A DNA stretch of 64,000 nt from Saprospiraceae bacterium (lineage in GTDB: Bacteria > Bacteroidota > Bacteroidia > Chitinophagales > Saprospiraceae), in NCBI GenBank assembly GCA_016717105.1, contig JADKGF010000003.1, positions 124,001 to 188,000 on the forward strand, written 5' to 3'. A program made the position numbers and the translations under genes. Under the pieces are notes generated by a model. It did no database searches and had not been told where the DNA came from. It saw only the letters and a list, made by a program, of their open reading frames with translations. Of the stretch, positions 38,834 through 47,532 are shown piece after piece (position 1 is the stretch's first letter; the number at the start of each line of letters is the position of its first letter).

Positions 38834-39499
38834 TTGGATGACCATCTGGTATGGCAACCGTTTCATAATAAAAAGAAAAGAGAATCATTGATAAACCACG
38901 AAAAATATACTGAAATACTTCAATGGCATAATGGAATTGAATACTTCGACTATAATCCTGCTATTGATTGGGCTATCGAATTGATAAGAAATGGAAATGA
39001 GTCTGATAATATTTTAATTGTTGCTTCTTTTTCAAAGCCAGTTGATAGAGAAGAAATCAAACCCTATATAACTGGCGCATTAAAAGAATTAAATCTTAAT
39101 GAAAAATATGGAGAATATTCAATTATTGCAAATGTACATTATTATCTCGAACAAATACTGAATGATTATGAGATGAGAAAGAACTTAAGTAAGCTTTATG
39201 AAATTTGCCTATACACTAATATGGATAGTAGATTGATGCCATTTTATTTTCTATATCACGGTTGGTGTGAATTGGAAGAAATAGGAGAAAATGATTATTT
39301 TGAAGGTGCTGATTTGGATAATATTGAAGAAGTAATCAAGGACCAAGCAAAAATTTGCATTGACCAATACGTTTTTGGAAAAGAATCATTAGATAAAATT
39401 GAAGAAAAAGAAGTTCTTTTGAAATCGTATAATTTAAAAGAAGAAATAAAAATTAAAGCAATTTGGCAATCAATCAAAAGCATTTGGAACAAAAAATGA
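38834..39499 (+). CDS. Small acidic protein, 5' end uncertain
   Basis: A 221-residue helical, acidic cytoplasmic protein without recognised domains (core: NPAIDWAIELIRNGNESDN, MPFYFLYHGWCELEEIGE). A TTG at 38834 is the only usable upstream start. Reading further upstream in frame finds ATG 38810 but an in-frame TAG at 38822-38824 cuts it. The true N-terminus may therefore be lost, replaced or mis-sequenced; homology would probably begin around KKKRESLINHEKYTE. It is the third cargo gene of the first module. The function is unknown; an immunity-like role would fit the setting but is inference. Confidence 0.55.
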   Translation: MDDHLVWQPFHNKKKRESLINHEKYTEILQWHNGIEYFDYNPAIDWAIELIRNGNESDNILIVASFSKPVDREEIKPYITGALKELNLNEKYGEYSIIANVHYYLEQILNDYEMRKNLSKLYEICLYTNMDSRLMPFYFLYHGWCELEEIGENDYFEGADLDNIEEVIKDQAKICIDQYVFGKESLDKIEEKEVLLKSYNLKEEIKIKAIWQSIKSIWNKK

Positions 39500-39621
39500 A
39501 CAAGTCATTTAACAACAGCTATAATTATAGATTCGCTATAACTGCTTCCATCACCATTCCTAACAATTATCATTAACCAAAGTAAAATAACATAATACAT
39601 ATGGAATAGTATAAAGATGGT

Positions 39622-39999
39622 TTGTATCCAGAATGGCACATAAGCGGCGAAGATTTTTCTCCAAAGGAATTATTACATCATTTCCCATTTTTAATCCTCG
39701 GCAGAACTCATGAGAAAACAGACATATGCAAAAAAGGCCCTCGCAAAGGCCAAGAATGGGGATACGGTAGTACTATTATTGTGGTAGAAGATAATATAAT
39801 GTATAAACTGGATTGGCTTTTGGATTTTATACTAGAAAATGGTCAAAAAATAAGAGATTTAGGAGTAAATGATGAAATAATATGGCTAGTTTGGTGGGGA
39901 ATTCAAGGTAACATGGAATTGGATAAAAGAATTCTTGAAAAGATTGCAAGTACAAAATTAGATATGGCGATGAACTATTATTACATTAATGGTAAATGA
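39622..39999 (+). CDS. DUF4279-like protein, start interrupted by TAG
   Basis: A 125-residue visible frame resembling DUF4279: WHISGEDFSPKELLHHFPF at the start, a GPRKGQEWGYG turn, and a closing STKLDMAMNYYYI strand. An ATG at 39601 in the same frame is followed by GAA and then TAG (39607-39609). The natural start is probably that ATG (ME-stop-YKDGLYPEW), with the TAG either a consensus error for CAG/CAA or a nonsense mutation; otherwise TTG 39622 must serve. It is the last gene of the first repeat-bounded module, just upstream of repeat R1. Confidence 0.6.
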   Translation: MYPEWHISGEDFSPKELLHHFPFLILGRTHEKTDICKKGPRKGQEWGYGSTIIVVEDNIMYKLDWLLDFILENGQKIRDLGVNDEIIWLVWWGIQGNMELDKRILEKIASTKLDMAMNYYYINGK

Positions 40000-40015
40000 A
40001 GTTTTTAAGCCTTAA

Positions 40016-40092
40016 CAGCATATGCTGACGCGAGTCATGCTAACTCGTGCCCTGGTACGATCTTTACATCATTTATCATGTCAAAACGAGGT
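40016..40092 (+). repeat. Right repeat copy 1 (R1) with hairpin
   Basis: About 77 noncoding bases matching 47370-47459. It contains 22 identical bases (40069-40090 and 47437-47458) and shares GTCATGCTAA and TCGTGCC words. A 7-bp hairpin (40029-40035 with 40043-40049, loop CATGCTA, one G-T pair) is present; copy 2 has 17 extra bases in that place. Confidence 0.7.
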
Positions 40093-40228
40093 TACAAATA
40101 AAAATAGAAGTTCAAGTTAAAATTTCTGTATCAGGTTGGAATATATTTTGTTTACTTTTCCTGTTGTAAGAAAGATAAGAAATTTTTTATGTATAGCTGT
40201 TACGATCATAAGTTGGATTTATCTGGCT

Positions 40229-40286
40229 TGGCGCAGACTGAAACTTGTAATTAAGGTGTAAAGGCACAAGTTGCAAACTAGCGCCA
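40229..40286. repeat. Long imperfect inverted repeat
   Basis: Arms 40229-40248 (TGGCGCAGACTGAAACTTGT) and 40266-40286 pair over about 18 of 20 positions, with a 17-base loop. It stands in the 431-base gene-free gap 40000-40430 between repeat R1 and the large repeat protein. It is not followed by a T-tract and looks like a mobile or REP-like element rather than a terminator. Confidence 0.5.
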
Positions 40287-40373
40287 GCAAAGGGTCTTGT
40301 TGCCAAAATTGATAAGTATTATTGTTTTTATTGTACTTAGCAAATAAAATACTATACAAGATTATATTTTTTA

Positions 40374-40381
40374 TATCTTTG
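40374..40381 (+). promoter_or_regulatory. -7 element for the 15-repeat protein
   Basis: TATCTTTG is a perfect TAnnTTTG, 49 bases before ATG 40431. I find no TTTG at the expected distance upstream. Confidence 0.42.
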
Positions 40382-40430
40382 ATCCGTACTGAATTATTTT
40401 AAAACTTCACTAATAATAGAAATTCGGAAT

Positions 40431-43400
40431 ATGAACTTAAAATTCTTTGTCTTCCTTACTTTAGTTACTTTCTGGGCGCAAAATCTAGTTTCGCAATCCT
40501 TAAAAAATGATGATTGTCAAAGTGCTTTACTACTAACGCGTGATACATTATTGACTGATACATTAAGGTTGTCCACCTTGTCAACTGCTTTGAATTGTGA
40601 TTATCGAACTCCACAATTTACAAGAGCTAAGTGGTACAAATATATCGGAGATGGCAAACTAATAAGCTTAAAATTGGACAATAAATTTCAATATTCCAAT
40701 CAATTGGTGGTTTATGAAGGTCGATGCGATTCGCTAAAGTGCAGGAATTATCGGGATTATCAAACCACAAAATTCATTACACAAAAAGATGTTGTTTATT
40801 ATTTTGTAGTGCAAAAACCAGAAATCCAAAGCCTTAATGATGCACCTTTTACTATTGAATTTTCTGCAGTGTCATTAAAAGATCATGCAACTTGTGATCA
40901 AGCACCGATATTGGATTGTGGAGACGTGCTTTCTTTTGATTTTGCAAAAGACTTGGTTCCTTCGGATTTGCCTTCATGTCAAACTTATGAAAGTGTTGGA
41001 TATTTTAGGATAACAGGTGACGGCAACAAAAGGATATTTAATTTTTCAGGTGGCGACTTAGGCGGATATTATCTATTATTTAATGAAACAGACGATTGTC
41101 TAAATAGCAACTGTACAGGCATACGATATTTAGCAGAAAGTATCCCTTACACCACGGAAATGGGGAAGTCTTATCTAATCATGGTTGTAAAATACTTGGA
41201 TAACGCTAACAATAACATCAACATGCAGGTGTCTTGCGAACCTGATTTTGATACAGCTAAATGTACAAATGCCATTAATATTTTATGTAATAAAACCTAT
41301 GTAGCACATCCAAAACAAAATTCTTTGCCCGAAATTGGTGGTCTTGGGTTTGTGACTTCATGGTATAAAATAGAAGGCGATAATTCAAAAATAGCCTTGA
41401 ATTTTACCAATGAAACCGATCAAAATGCAGTCTTCATCAATGTATTTAGTACAAAAAATGGATGTGACAGTCTAAACTTATTGATGCAAAAACAAGCAAT
41501 CCATTTGCTCAAAAATATTGTGATAAATGCAAATGCCGGTTTTGAGTATTATGTTCAGATTTTTCATCAGAGTATGAAAGATGTGACATTTAGTACTACT
41601 TGCGAACCAACCAATGACACCAACATAGATTGTACATCAGCTATCGATCTGCGCTGCAATACATCGGTTCCTATTTATAGAAACTTCCTGAATCAATCTC
41701 AAAGTTGCACTAGCAAAAATCAGGGTGGACATTGGTATAAAATTGCTGGAAGTGATAAAGTTTATGAGTTTGATTTTTCATTAGAAAATGACCAATCTGT
41801 CAGGTTATCTATTTTTAAAGGCAGTTGCGAGACGCTTTCATGTGTTTTGGATCAATCATTATACAGAAATCAACTACTCAATAGTAAAGTGACACTAAAA
41901 GTTCCTAAAGGTGAAACCTATTATATTCGGTTCATGTCGAATGATGATTTTATTTCAAAAGTCCTCACAGTACAATGTAGAGAAGCATCTACAGTTTTTA
42001 ACCCGGTATGTCAGGATGCAACCACGATTTCATGTGGTGACAAAGTATCTCCTTCTTCTCGTATTTATGGTATAGATCTGGGTGATCCATGCGAAGAATA
42101 CATTGGTATCTGGTATAAGGTCATTGGAGAAAATGCTATTGTGCATATACCTACATTTTCTTATAATAATACGAAATATAGCGTGTACAAAGGCGATTGT
42201 GATCAATTAACTTGCATAAAGTCCAATATCAATGATTTGGATGGGCTTCGGTTTTTTGCGGCAAAGGATAGTATTTATTTTGTGAAAATTTACCTTGCTT
42301 ATAAAGATAATTTTTTCCCTGATCAAAATATAGGTTGTAAGGTATCAGCAAATAATCTGCATTGCCAAGATGCTACCAAAATTGATTGCGAACAGCAAAG
42401 TTTGCCATTAGACTTTAGTCAAGCTGGTATTGATTTGTCTTATCACCTAGATTGTTTGCCAAATGTGCCGGGCATGTGGTATTATCTAGAAGGTAATGGT
42501 AAGATATTTAATTTCACATCTGTAGGCGAAAGAGACCTATTAATGTCATCATTTACGGGTACTTGTGATTCATTGATTTGTGGCACTGCCGCCAATAAAA
42601 AATTGAAAATAGAAAGTGTACAGGGCCAGCGATATTATATATATTTGGCATCATTAAATGCGAATTTGGAGCTAGTAAATATAACCTGTACAGATCCGGT
42701 ATCCAATGATTCTTTTGATGCGGCAACAGAAATCTATTGTGACACTGATTTTATAGCTGATTTTAGTGCCGGTAGCTATGATACAACAAAATTTAGTAAC
42801 CCACGCACGAGTTTGTGGTACAAAATCCAAGGAAACAACAAACCCATTGTTATAACCAAATTGGATACATTGCCACTGTATTTTCAATATGAATTGTATG
42901 TCCAAGGTCTTGATTCAAACCTAATAAAATTTCCTCAAGATTTCCTGTCTTTCTATGATGCCAATAGTTTATCCCAATTCGAATTTTTCGGCAAACAGGA
43001 TGAAACTTACTTTATTAAGTTTGTCACTGATGATAATGTGAAGCATATTTTTAGGCCATCTTGTAGGGAAGCAAGTATAGCAGATATTTGTGAGACCGCC
43101 ATTCCTATTACATGTGGCAAAAATTATGTTTTTGATTCCAAGGATCACACAACTGATTATTTTAATGGCATACACATTGAAAATGGTATGTGGTTTAAGT
43201 TTGAAGGGAATGATCAATATATAGATATTGTTGAAGAAAATCCAATTGTCACAGTGGCCCTTTATGTCGCAGAAACAGATTGTAGCAATCTAAAAAGGCT
43301 GAACGAACTTTATGCTGAGTCGGGTAAAACTTATTATATAAATATAGGTAATATTGGGCTGAATCCAACGATCAATAATATACAATTTGTGATGAATTGC

Positions 43401-46277
43401 CGTGATGCAAAGGCAAATGCAAGCCAATGTAGTGAAGCAAAAGTCATACAATGTGGGGATAATTTCATTACCAATAATTTTAAAGTGCAGGAATCCCAAT
43501 TTAGTGATTGCTCCACTGGATCTTATAACTATGGTGATTGGTTTACATTTATTGGCGATGGCTCGACTTGGAATTTTTTTAAAAAACAATTTGGAGATCA
43601 AACCCATTCTCCTTTGGTATATGTGGGTACTGGCACATGCGATAATTTGGAATGTATCCAAGGATTTGATGCGACCATTTATCAATCTCTGGGTGAAGCC
43701 AGAAATGGTTTTAGCTTTTCTACAGCTATTGGTGTACGATATTATTTGAAATTTGCACCTAAAAATGGGGAGATTTTCGAATACGAATATGGTGTGACAT
43801 GTATAGATGAGACGCAAAACTTTAGTTGCCAAACTGCACAAAAAATAGTGTGTGGTGATATGATAAGCGGTACACTTCTAAATGCACCTTTAGATACTTT
43901 TAATGTTTGTAATAACCTTAAACCAGGCTTATATTATGAAATAAACGGTGACGGAGATGATTTCGGGATGATACTCAATAATAGAATAAATAGAGGCCTG
44001 AACGTACAAATACTGGAAAATGATTGTGTCAATGGCAGATGTTTGTATGAAGGGCAAGTATTTAACGACGGCAATGCAATTGCTTTCAGTACCATCAATA
44101 ATAGAAAATATTTCATAAAGATGTCATCGGATGACACAGAAGCAGTTTTTAGTTTTAGAACCATGTGTTTAACTGGAAATAGCAATGTAGATTGTAATAA
44201 TACCGAATTTTTAACTTGTGATGATACACTAAATGTCACTTGCTATACGCCTTTGGGTTTTGAAGGGACAACTCCATGCCAGTGGAATCAAAATTCTTCA
44301 TTTTGGTACCTTTTGCCTAAGTCAGACTCTTTGTTTCATTTGGAAGTATTGGACAAATCAGCACTATACTATAATGTAGAACTTGTAAAAGGCAATTGCA
44401 ATGATATTAGATGTTTGGCTTCGTTTTCAGAAAGAAATCAAAATATAAGTTTCAAAGTAAATAGAAATGATAATAATTATTTGGCAATACATGCGCCAAT
44501 TAATGTCATCAATAGCTTGAATTTACAGTTGAAATGTGTGTTGCCTCCGATCAATGATAATTGTAGTGGTGCGACTGAGATACACTGTGGTGATAATATT
44601 TCTGGTAGTACAAGTCTGTCAAATTATAACCCAGTTTGTTTTTGGATGGGCAAAAATGTTTGGTATAAATTTCAGGGCAACGACAAGAAAATATCATTTA
44701 AATTTAGCAAACTTCAGGAGACTGCTAAAGTCTGGATTGTCGAAGATAAAGGATGTGATGATATTGAATGTGCCACTTCATATTATTTGAATCAATCAGG
44801 AACGATAGATTTCGTGGCTGAAACCGGTAAAAATTATTTTTTGATAATACAACATCAGAATTATAGTGGAGGAAGCTTTACATTGGAAATGGTTTGTACC
44901 GATGCTGTGGTCAATGACCTTTGTAATGGCGCAATTGAGCTTACCGAAGAAACATTTGTAGATCTAAGCAATAGTACAGGACACTACTTCACAAATTTGG
45001 CAGGATGTCAGCAACAGACAGAAAATGGAGTCTGGTATTATACCAAAGGTAATGATTCTGTTCATGTTATCTCCACACCACTTGAAAATAGCGGGTTTTT
45101 GTATTATCAGCTTTTTTCTGGTACTTGTGATCAACTTACCTGTATAGAGTCAGGTCAAGTGTATAATTTAAATCCGATTAAATTTCAAGCAAAAGCCGGC
45201 ATAAACTATTATTTATATTTGTTTACTAACTCTAATTGGCAAAATGGCCCGTACCAATTAATTTACAACTCAGTTCCATCTCCGATCAATGATATTTGTG
45301 TTGGTGCACTTCCTATAAATTGCAGTGATTCTATTCATCTGGATTTTGCAAATTTTACCAAAGACAGGATAAGTCATTGTTATAGTGATTATATGTCTGC
45401 TTGGTACACAGTCAAATTTACGGATAATGAACAGATTGATTTTGTATGTAATTACCCAAAAAACTCATTTATCGTAGAAATTTTTGAAAATTGTGAATCA
45501 CCTTGTATCATGCTAAATTACATCAATCGCGATGTCGAAAATACCATTAGTTTGATTGGACAAGCAGAGAAATCGTATTATTTTAAGATATCTCCGTCTC
45601 AACAGGACACTATGGATATGGATTTTCAGATCGTTTGCTCAAATTTAGTACATAACAATATAAGCCCAAAATCAGCTGACTGGACAGAATGTAAATCATA
45701 TAATATAAAAAATAGCGATCTCCCGATAAAGCTTAGAAGAGATTGCATAGAATCACATAAACAACTTTGGTATAAGTTTGTGGGTGATGGTAGTTTATTC
45801 AAATTAGAAGCTGATTTTAATTTAAGTATTTCTTATGCACTAACAGATACGGCTTGCCAAACCTTACAAAATTTTTATTTTAACAATGATTATTTTGTTA
45901 CTGAAGCTGGTAAAGAATATTATTTGGTGGTCTCAATTTTCAATGCGCAGTTTAATAATGATTTCTCATTCGAAATACAATATAAGTGCATAGATCACAC
46001 AGTTGATGCTGCAAACGCATTTGACCGCATTAAAATAATGCCAAATCCATTCGGGCAAAAAACAATGGTTGAATTTGAGTCATCAAAAAATGAAACAAGT
46101 TTGATGAAGATTATAAATACAGATGGCAAAATTGTTTACAATAAGGAGATAGAAGTAAGTCAGGGCATGAATAGATTGGAAATTTCCAATACAGAAATCA
46201 GAGTGCCAGGTGTTTACAAACTCATTATTCAATCAACGGGTAAAATTCGTTCAGCAACTTTGATAAAGGTTGATTGA
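40431..46277 (+). CDS. Secreted protein of 15 Cys-rich repeats, T9SS type A
   Basis: A 1,948-residue exported protein: signal peptide ends near LVSQSLKN. The mature part is about 15 tandem repeats of roughly 120 residues with the plan C-x-x-A-x-x-[IL]-x-C-G-D ... WYK-x-x-G-[DN]-x-K ... G-x-C-D-x-L-x-C ... YY[IL]. Examples are CDQAPILDCGD, CTSAIDLRCN, CQDATTISCGD, CSGATEIHCGD; the cysteines suggest disulfides. The end is a T9SS type A sorting domain (IKIMPNPFGQK to PGVYKLIIQSTG). The repeats resemble the NDDC domains of the giant protein at 6037-14780. It is probably a surface stalk or adhesin. It lies between the two repeat-bounded modules, with its own -7 element and a hairpin after it. Confidence 0.85.
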   Translation: MNLKFFVFLTLVTFWAQNLVSQSLKNDDCQSALLLTRDTLLTDTLRLSTLSTALNCDYRTPQFTRAKWYKYIGDGKLISLKLDNKFQYSNQLVVYEGRCDSLKCRNYRDYQTTKFITQKDVVYYFVVQKPEIQSLNDAPFTIEFSAVSLKDHATCDQAPILDCGDVLSFDFAKDLVPSDLPSCQTYESVGYFRITGDGNKRIFNFSGGDLGGYYLLFNETDDCLNSNCTGIRYLAESIPYTTEMGKSYLIMVVKYLDNANNNINMQVSCEPDFDTAKCTNAINILCNKTYVAHPKQNSLPEIGGLGFVTSWYKIEGDNSKIALNFTNETDQNAVFINVFSTKNGCDSLNLLMQKQAIHLLKNIVINANAGFEYYVQIFHQSMKDVTFSTTCEPTNDTNIDCTSAIDLRCNTSVPIYRNFLNQSQSCTSKNQGGHWYKIAGSDKVYEFDFSLENDQSVRLSIFKGSCETLSCVLDQSLYRNQLLNSKVTLKVPKGETYYIRFMSNDDFISKVLTVQCREASTVFNPVCQDATTISCGDKVSPSSRIYGIDLGDPCEEYIGIWYKVIGENAIVHIPTFSYNNTKYSVYKGDCDQLTCIKSNINDLDGLRFFAAKDSIYFVKIYLAYKDNFFPDQNIGCKVSANNLHCQDATKIDCEQQSLPLDFSQAGIDLSYHLDCLPNVPGMWYYLEGNGKIFNFTSVGERDLLMSSFTGTCDSLICGTAANKKLKIESVQGQRYYIYLASLNANLELVNITCTDPVSNDSFDAATEIYCDTDFIADFSAGSYDTTKFSNPRTSLWYKIQGNNKPIVITKLDTLPLYFQYELYVQGLDSNLIKFPQDFLSFYDANSLSQFEFFGKQDETYFIKFVTDDNVKHIFRPSCREASIADICETAIPITCGKNYVFDSKDHTTDYFNGIHIENGMWFKFEGNDQYIDIVEENPIVTVALYVAETDCSNLKRLNELYAESGKTYYINIGNIGLNPTINNIQFVMNCRDAKANASQCSEAKVIQCGDNFITNNFKVQESQFSDCSTGSYNYGDWFTFIGDGSTWNFFKKQFGDQTHSPLVYVGTGTCDNLECIQGFDATIYQSLGEARNGFSFSTAIGVRYYLKFAPKNGEIFEYEYGVTCIDETQNFSCQTAQKIVCGDMISGTLLNAPLDTFNVCNNLKPGLYYEINGDGDDFGMILNNRINRGLNVQILENDCVNGRCLYEGQVFNDGNAIAFSTINNRKYFIKMSSDDTEAVFSFRTMCLTGNSNVDCNNTEFLTCDDTLNVTCYTPLGFEGTTPCQWNQNSSFWYLLPKSDSLFHLEVLDKSALYYNVELVKGNCNDIRCLASFSERNQNISFKVNRNDNNYLAIHAPINVINSLNLQLKCVLPPINDNCSGATEIHCGDNISGSTSLSNYNPVCFWMGKNVWYKFQGNDKKISFKFSKLQETAKVWIVEDKGCDDIECATSYYLNQSGTIDFVAETGKNYFLIIQHQNYSGGSFTLEMVCTDAVVNDLCNGAIELTEETFVDLSNSTGHYFTNLAGCQQQTENGVWYYTKGNDSVHVISTPLENSGFLYYQLFSGTCDQLTCIESGQVYNLNPIKFQAKAGINYYLYLFTNSNWQNGPYQLIYNSVPSPINDICVGALPINCSDSIHLDFANFTKDRISHCYSDYMSAWYTVKFTDNEQIDFVCNYPKNSFIVEIFENCESPCIMLNYINRDVENTISLIGQAEKSYYFKISPSQQDTMDMDFQIVCSNLVHNNISPKSADWTECKSYNIKNSDLPIKLRRDCIESHKQLWYKFVGDGSLFKLEADFNLSISYALTDTACQTLQNFYFNNDYFVTEAGKEYYLVVSIFNAQFNNDFSFEIQYKCIDHTVDAANAFDRIKIMPNPFGQKTMVEFESSKNETSLMKIINTDGKIVYNKEIEVSQGMNRLEISNTEIRVPGVYKLIIQSTGKIRSATLIKVD

Positions 46278-46295
46278 TGAGTAGATTTTTTTAAA

Positions 46296-46346
46296 CCTGA
46301 ATGATGCGTTAGGATTCGTAATAGATTTTCTAATGCATATTTCAGG
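46296..46346 (+). terminator. Hairpin after the 15-repeat protein
   Basis: A symmetrical two-step stem: CCTGAA (46296-46301) with TTCAGG (46341-46346), then ATGCGTTAG (46304-46312) with CTAATGCAT (46330-46338, one G-T pair), loop 17 bases. No T-tract follows, so it may be a transcript-end stabiliser rather than an intrinsic terminator. Confidence 0.5.
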
Positions 46347-46460
46347 ATATTTCAGGTTAAAAGTATGCCCATATCGTAATAAGATTACCTATCCAATTTA
46401 GGTTCTGATACAATATTTATGGCTGGTTTTGTTCAGATGTGTGACAGTCGTTGAAGGTCA

Positions 46461-46652
46461 TTCATATTTAATTCTTTCCCGAAAAAACACCTCTAAATCT
46501 GACTAATTATTATCTTTGATCTAATAATCTAGATATGGAGTAAGGCGTGTGTATATGAAGTCAGAAAAGGAAAAAATCTAGATAAAACCAAAAGTCCATA
46601 ATTTAATAAATATGACTTGTTGTGTAGAAAATGAATAAATTAGAAATGGGAA
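46461..46652 (+). repeat. Left repeat copy 2 (L2) of the accessory modules
   Basis: Diverged second copy of 37156-37350, same orientation, with the identical word at 46559-46575. It is followed directly by the homopolymer-rich block and the HigA-like gene. Confidence 0.7.
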
Positions 46653-46675
46653 AATTTTTGGGGATTTGAAGGGTG

Positions 46676-47045
46676 GTTAAAAAAAATTTTTTTTGAAAAA
46701 AAAAAAAAAAAAAAAAAAATTAAAAAAAATTTTTGCACTCAATTTGTTTATTTTTTTTTGTTTTGGAAAGTAAAATTTTTTTTTTTGTTAGGTTTTTGGA
46801 GATTTTTTTTTTTTTACCGAAAAAAAAAAATAGGGAAAAAATTATTTGTTTGTTTTTTTTTTTTTTTTTTTTTAAATAAAAATAGGATTTAAATTTTTTA
46901 ATTTTTGGGTTGGAAAATTTGTTTTTTGGTTTTAAGTTTTGTTTTTTTTTTAAAATGGGGTTGTTGTTTGTCTTTTTTTGTTTTTTGATTTTTTTTTTTT
47001 TTTTAAAAAAAAAAAACAAAATGAAAAAAAATTTTCAAAAAATGA
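46676..47045. other. Extreme homopolymer block
   Basis: About 370 bases dominated by A and T runs of 8-24, with almost no normal codon structure in any frame. The one long minus-strand frame is only Lys/Phe/Asn. It occupies the position and approximate length (about 330 bases) expected for a HigB-type toxin gene in front of the HigA-like gene, and ends in plausible coding-like words (ATGAAAAAAAATTTTC). I think the consensus here is unreliable, but a real slippage-prone tract cannot be ruled out. Confidence 0.55.
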
Positions 47046-47068
47046 GCTAACAAACAATAAAATTAATC

Positions 47069-47359
47069 ATGAACAATTTAACAACTTTCGAAGAGCATTT
47101 AGACAAGCATAGGGGCAAAATTGGTAGCGAAGAAAGAACAAAATTTGATTCAGATTCTTTAGCTTTTAGAATTGGCGTGATGCTTCAAGAAGCTCGAAAA
47201 GAAGCAAAAATGACCCAGGAAGAACTTGCTGATAAAACAGGAACGAAAAAAAGCTATATTTCAAGGATTGAGAGTGGTAAAAGTGATATCCAATTGTCAA
47301 CCTTTTATAGAATCATCGAAATGGGATTAGGCAGAACTTTAAATATTGCAATCGGATAA
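47069..47359 (+). CDS. HigA-like XRE antitoxin/regulator
   Basis: A 96-residue protein with an XRE/Cro helix-turn-helix: MTQEELADKTGTKKSYISRI then ESGKSDIQLSTFYRIIE. The N-terminal 30 residues (FEEHLDKHRGKIGSEERTKF) and the short C-terminus fit HigA-type antitoxins of the HigBA family in which the toxin gene precedes the antitoxin. The upstream 330 bases, where the toxin should be, are a homopolymer block. It is the only intact gene in the module bounded by L2 and R2. Confidence 0.82.
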   Translation: MNNLTTFEEHLDKHRGKIGSEERTKFDSDSLAFRIGVMLQEARKEAKMTQEELADKTGTKKSYISRIESGKSDIQLSTFYRIIEMGLGRTLNIAIG

Positions 47360-47369
47360 TAGAATACGC

Positions 47370-47459
47370 TCATGCTGGCGCCAGTCATGCTAAAGCCTGA
47401 TAAATATGTAATTCGTGCCTTGCTAGGATCTTTACTTCATTTATCATGTCAAAACGAGT
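47370..47459 (+). repeat. Right repeat copy 2 (R2)
   Basis: Second copy of 40016-40092, same orientation, starting 11 bases after the HigA-like stop. It has a perfect 10-bp palindrome CTGGCGCCAG (47375-47384) and 17 extra bases in the middle compared with R1. It ends 74 bases before the next gene. Confidence 0.7.
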
Positions 47460-47532
47460 TTATACTTCATCAAAACCTACACCACTATGACAAACAAATA
47501 AATTGACTAATTTTGCTCTGATATCCTGTCAG

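Noticed and set aside
20172..39609. Reassigned TGA or TAG codons
   Set aside because: Both codons end other clearly complete genes here (TAG at 4557 and 23272, TGA at 46277 and 55366), so genome-wide recoding is not supported.
37931..40092. Spacers between cargo genes as integron attC sites
   Set aside because: Some words (GTTACC-C, ATTTAAC) recall attC ends, but I could not find a consistent pair of R'/R'' boxes at each spacer and no integrase is present. A covariance-model attC search would be decisive.
43290..43841. 183-codon minus-strand frame inside the 15-repeat protein gene
   Set aside because: Antisense to a continuous 1,948-residue gene; composition (Ile, Cys, Thr rich) is that of a shadow frame.
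46720..47019. 99-codon minus-strand frame in the homopolymer block
   Set aside because: The product would be almost only Lys, Phe and Asn, produced by A and T runs. No start context, no domain.
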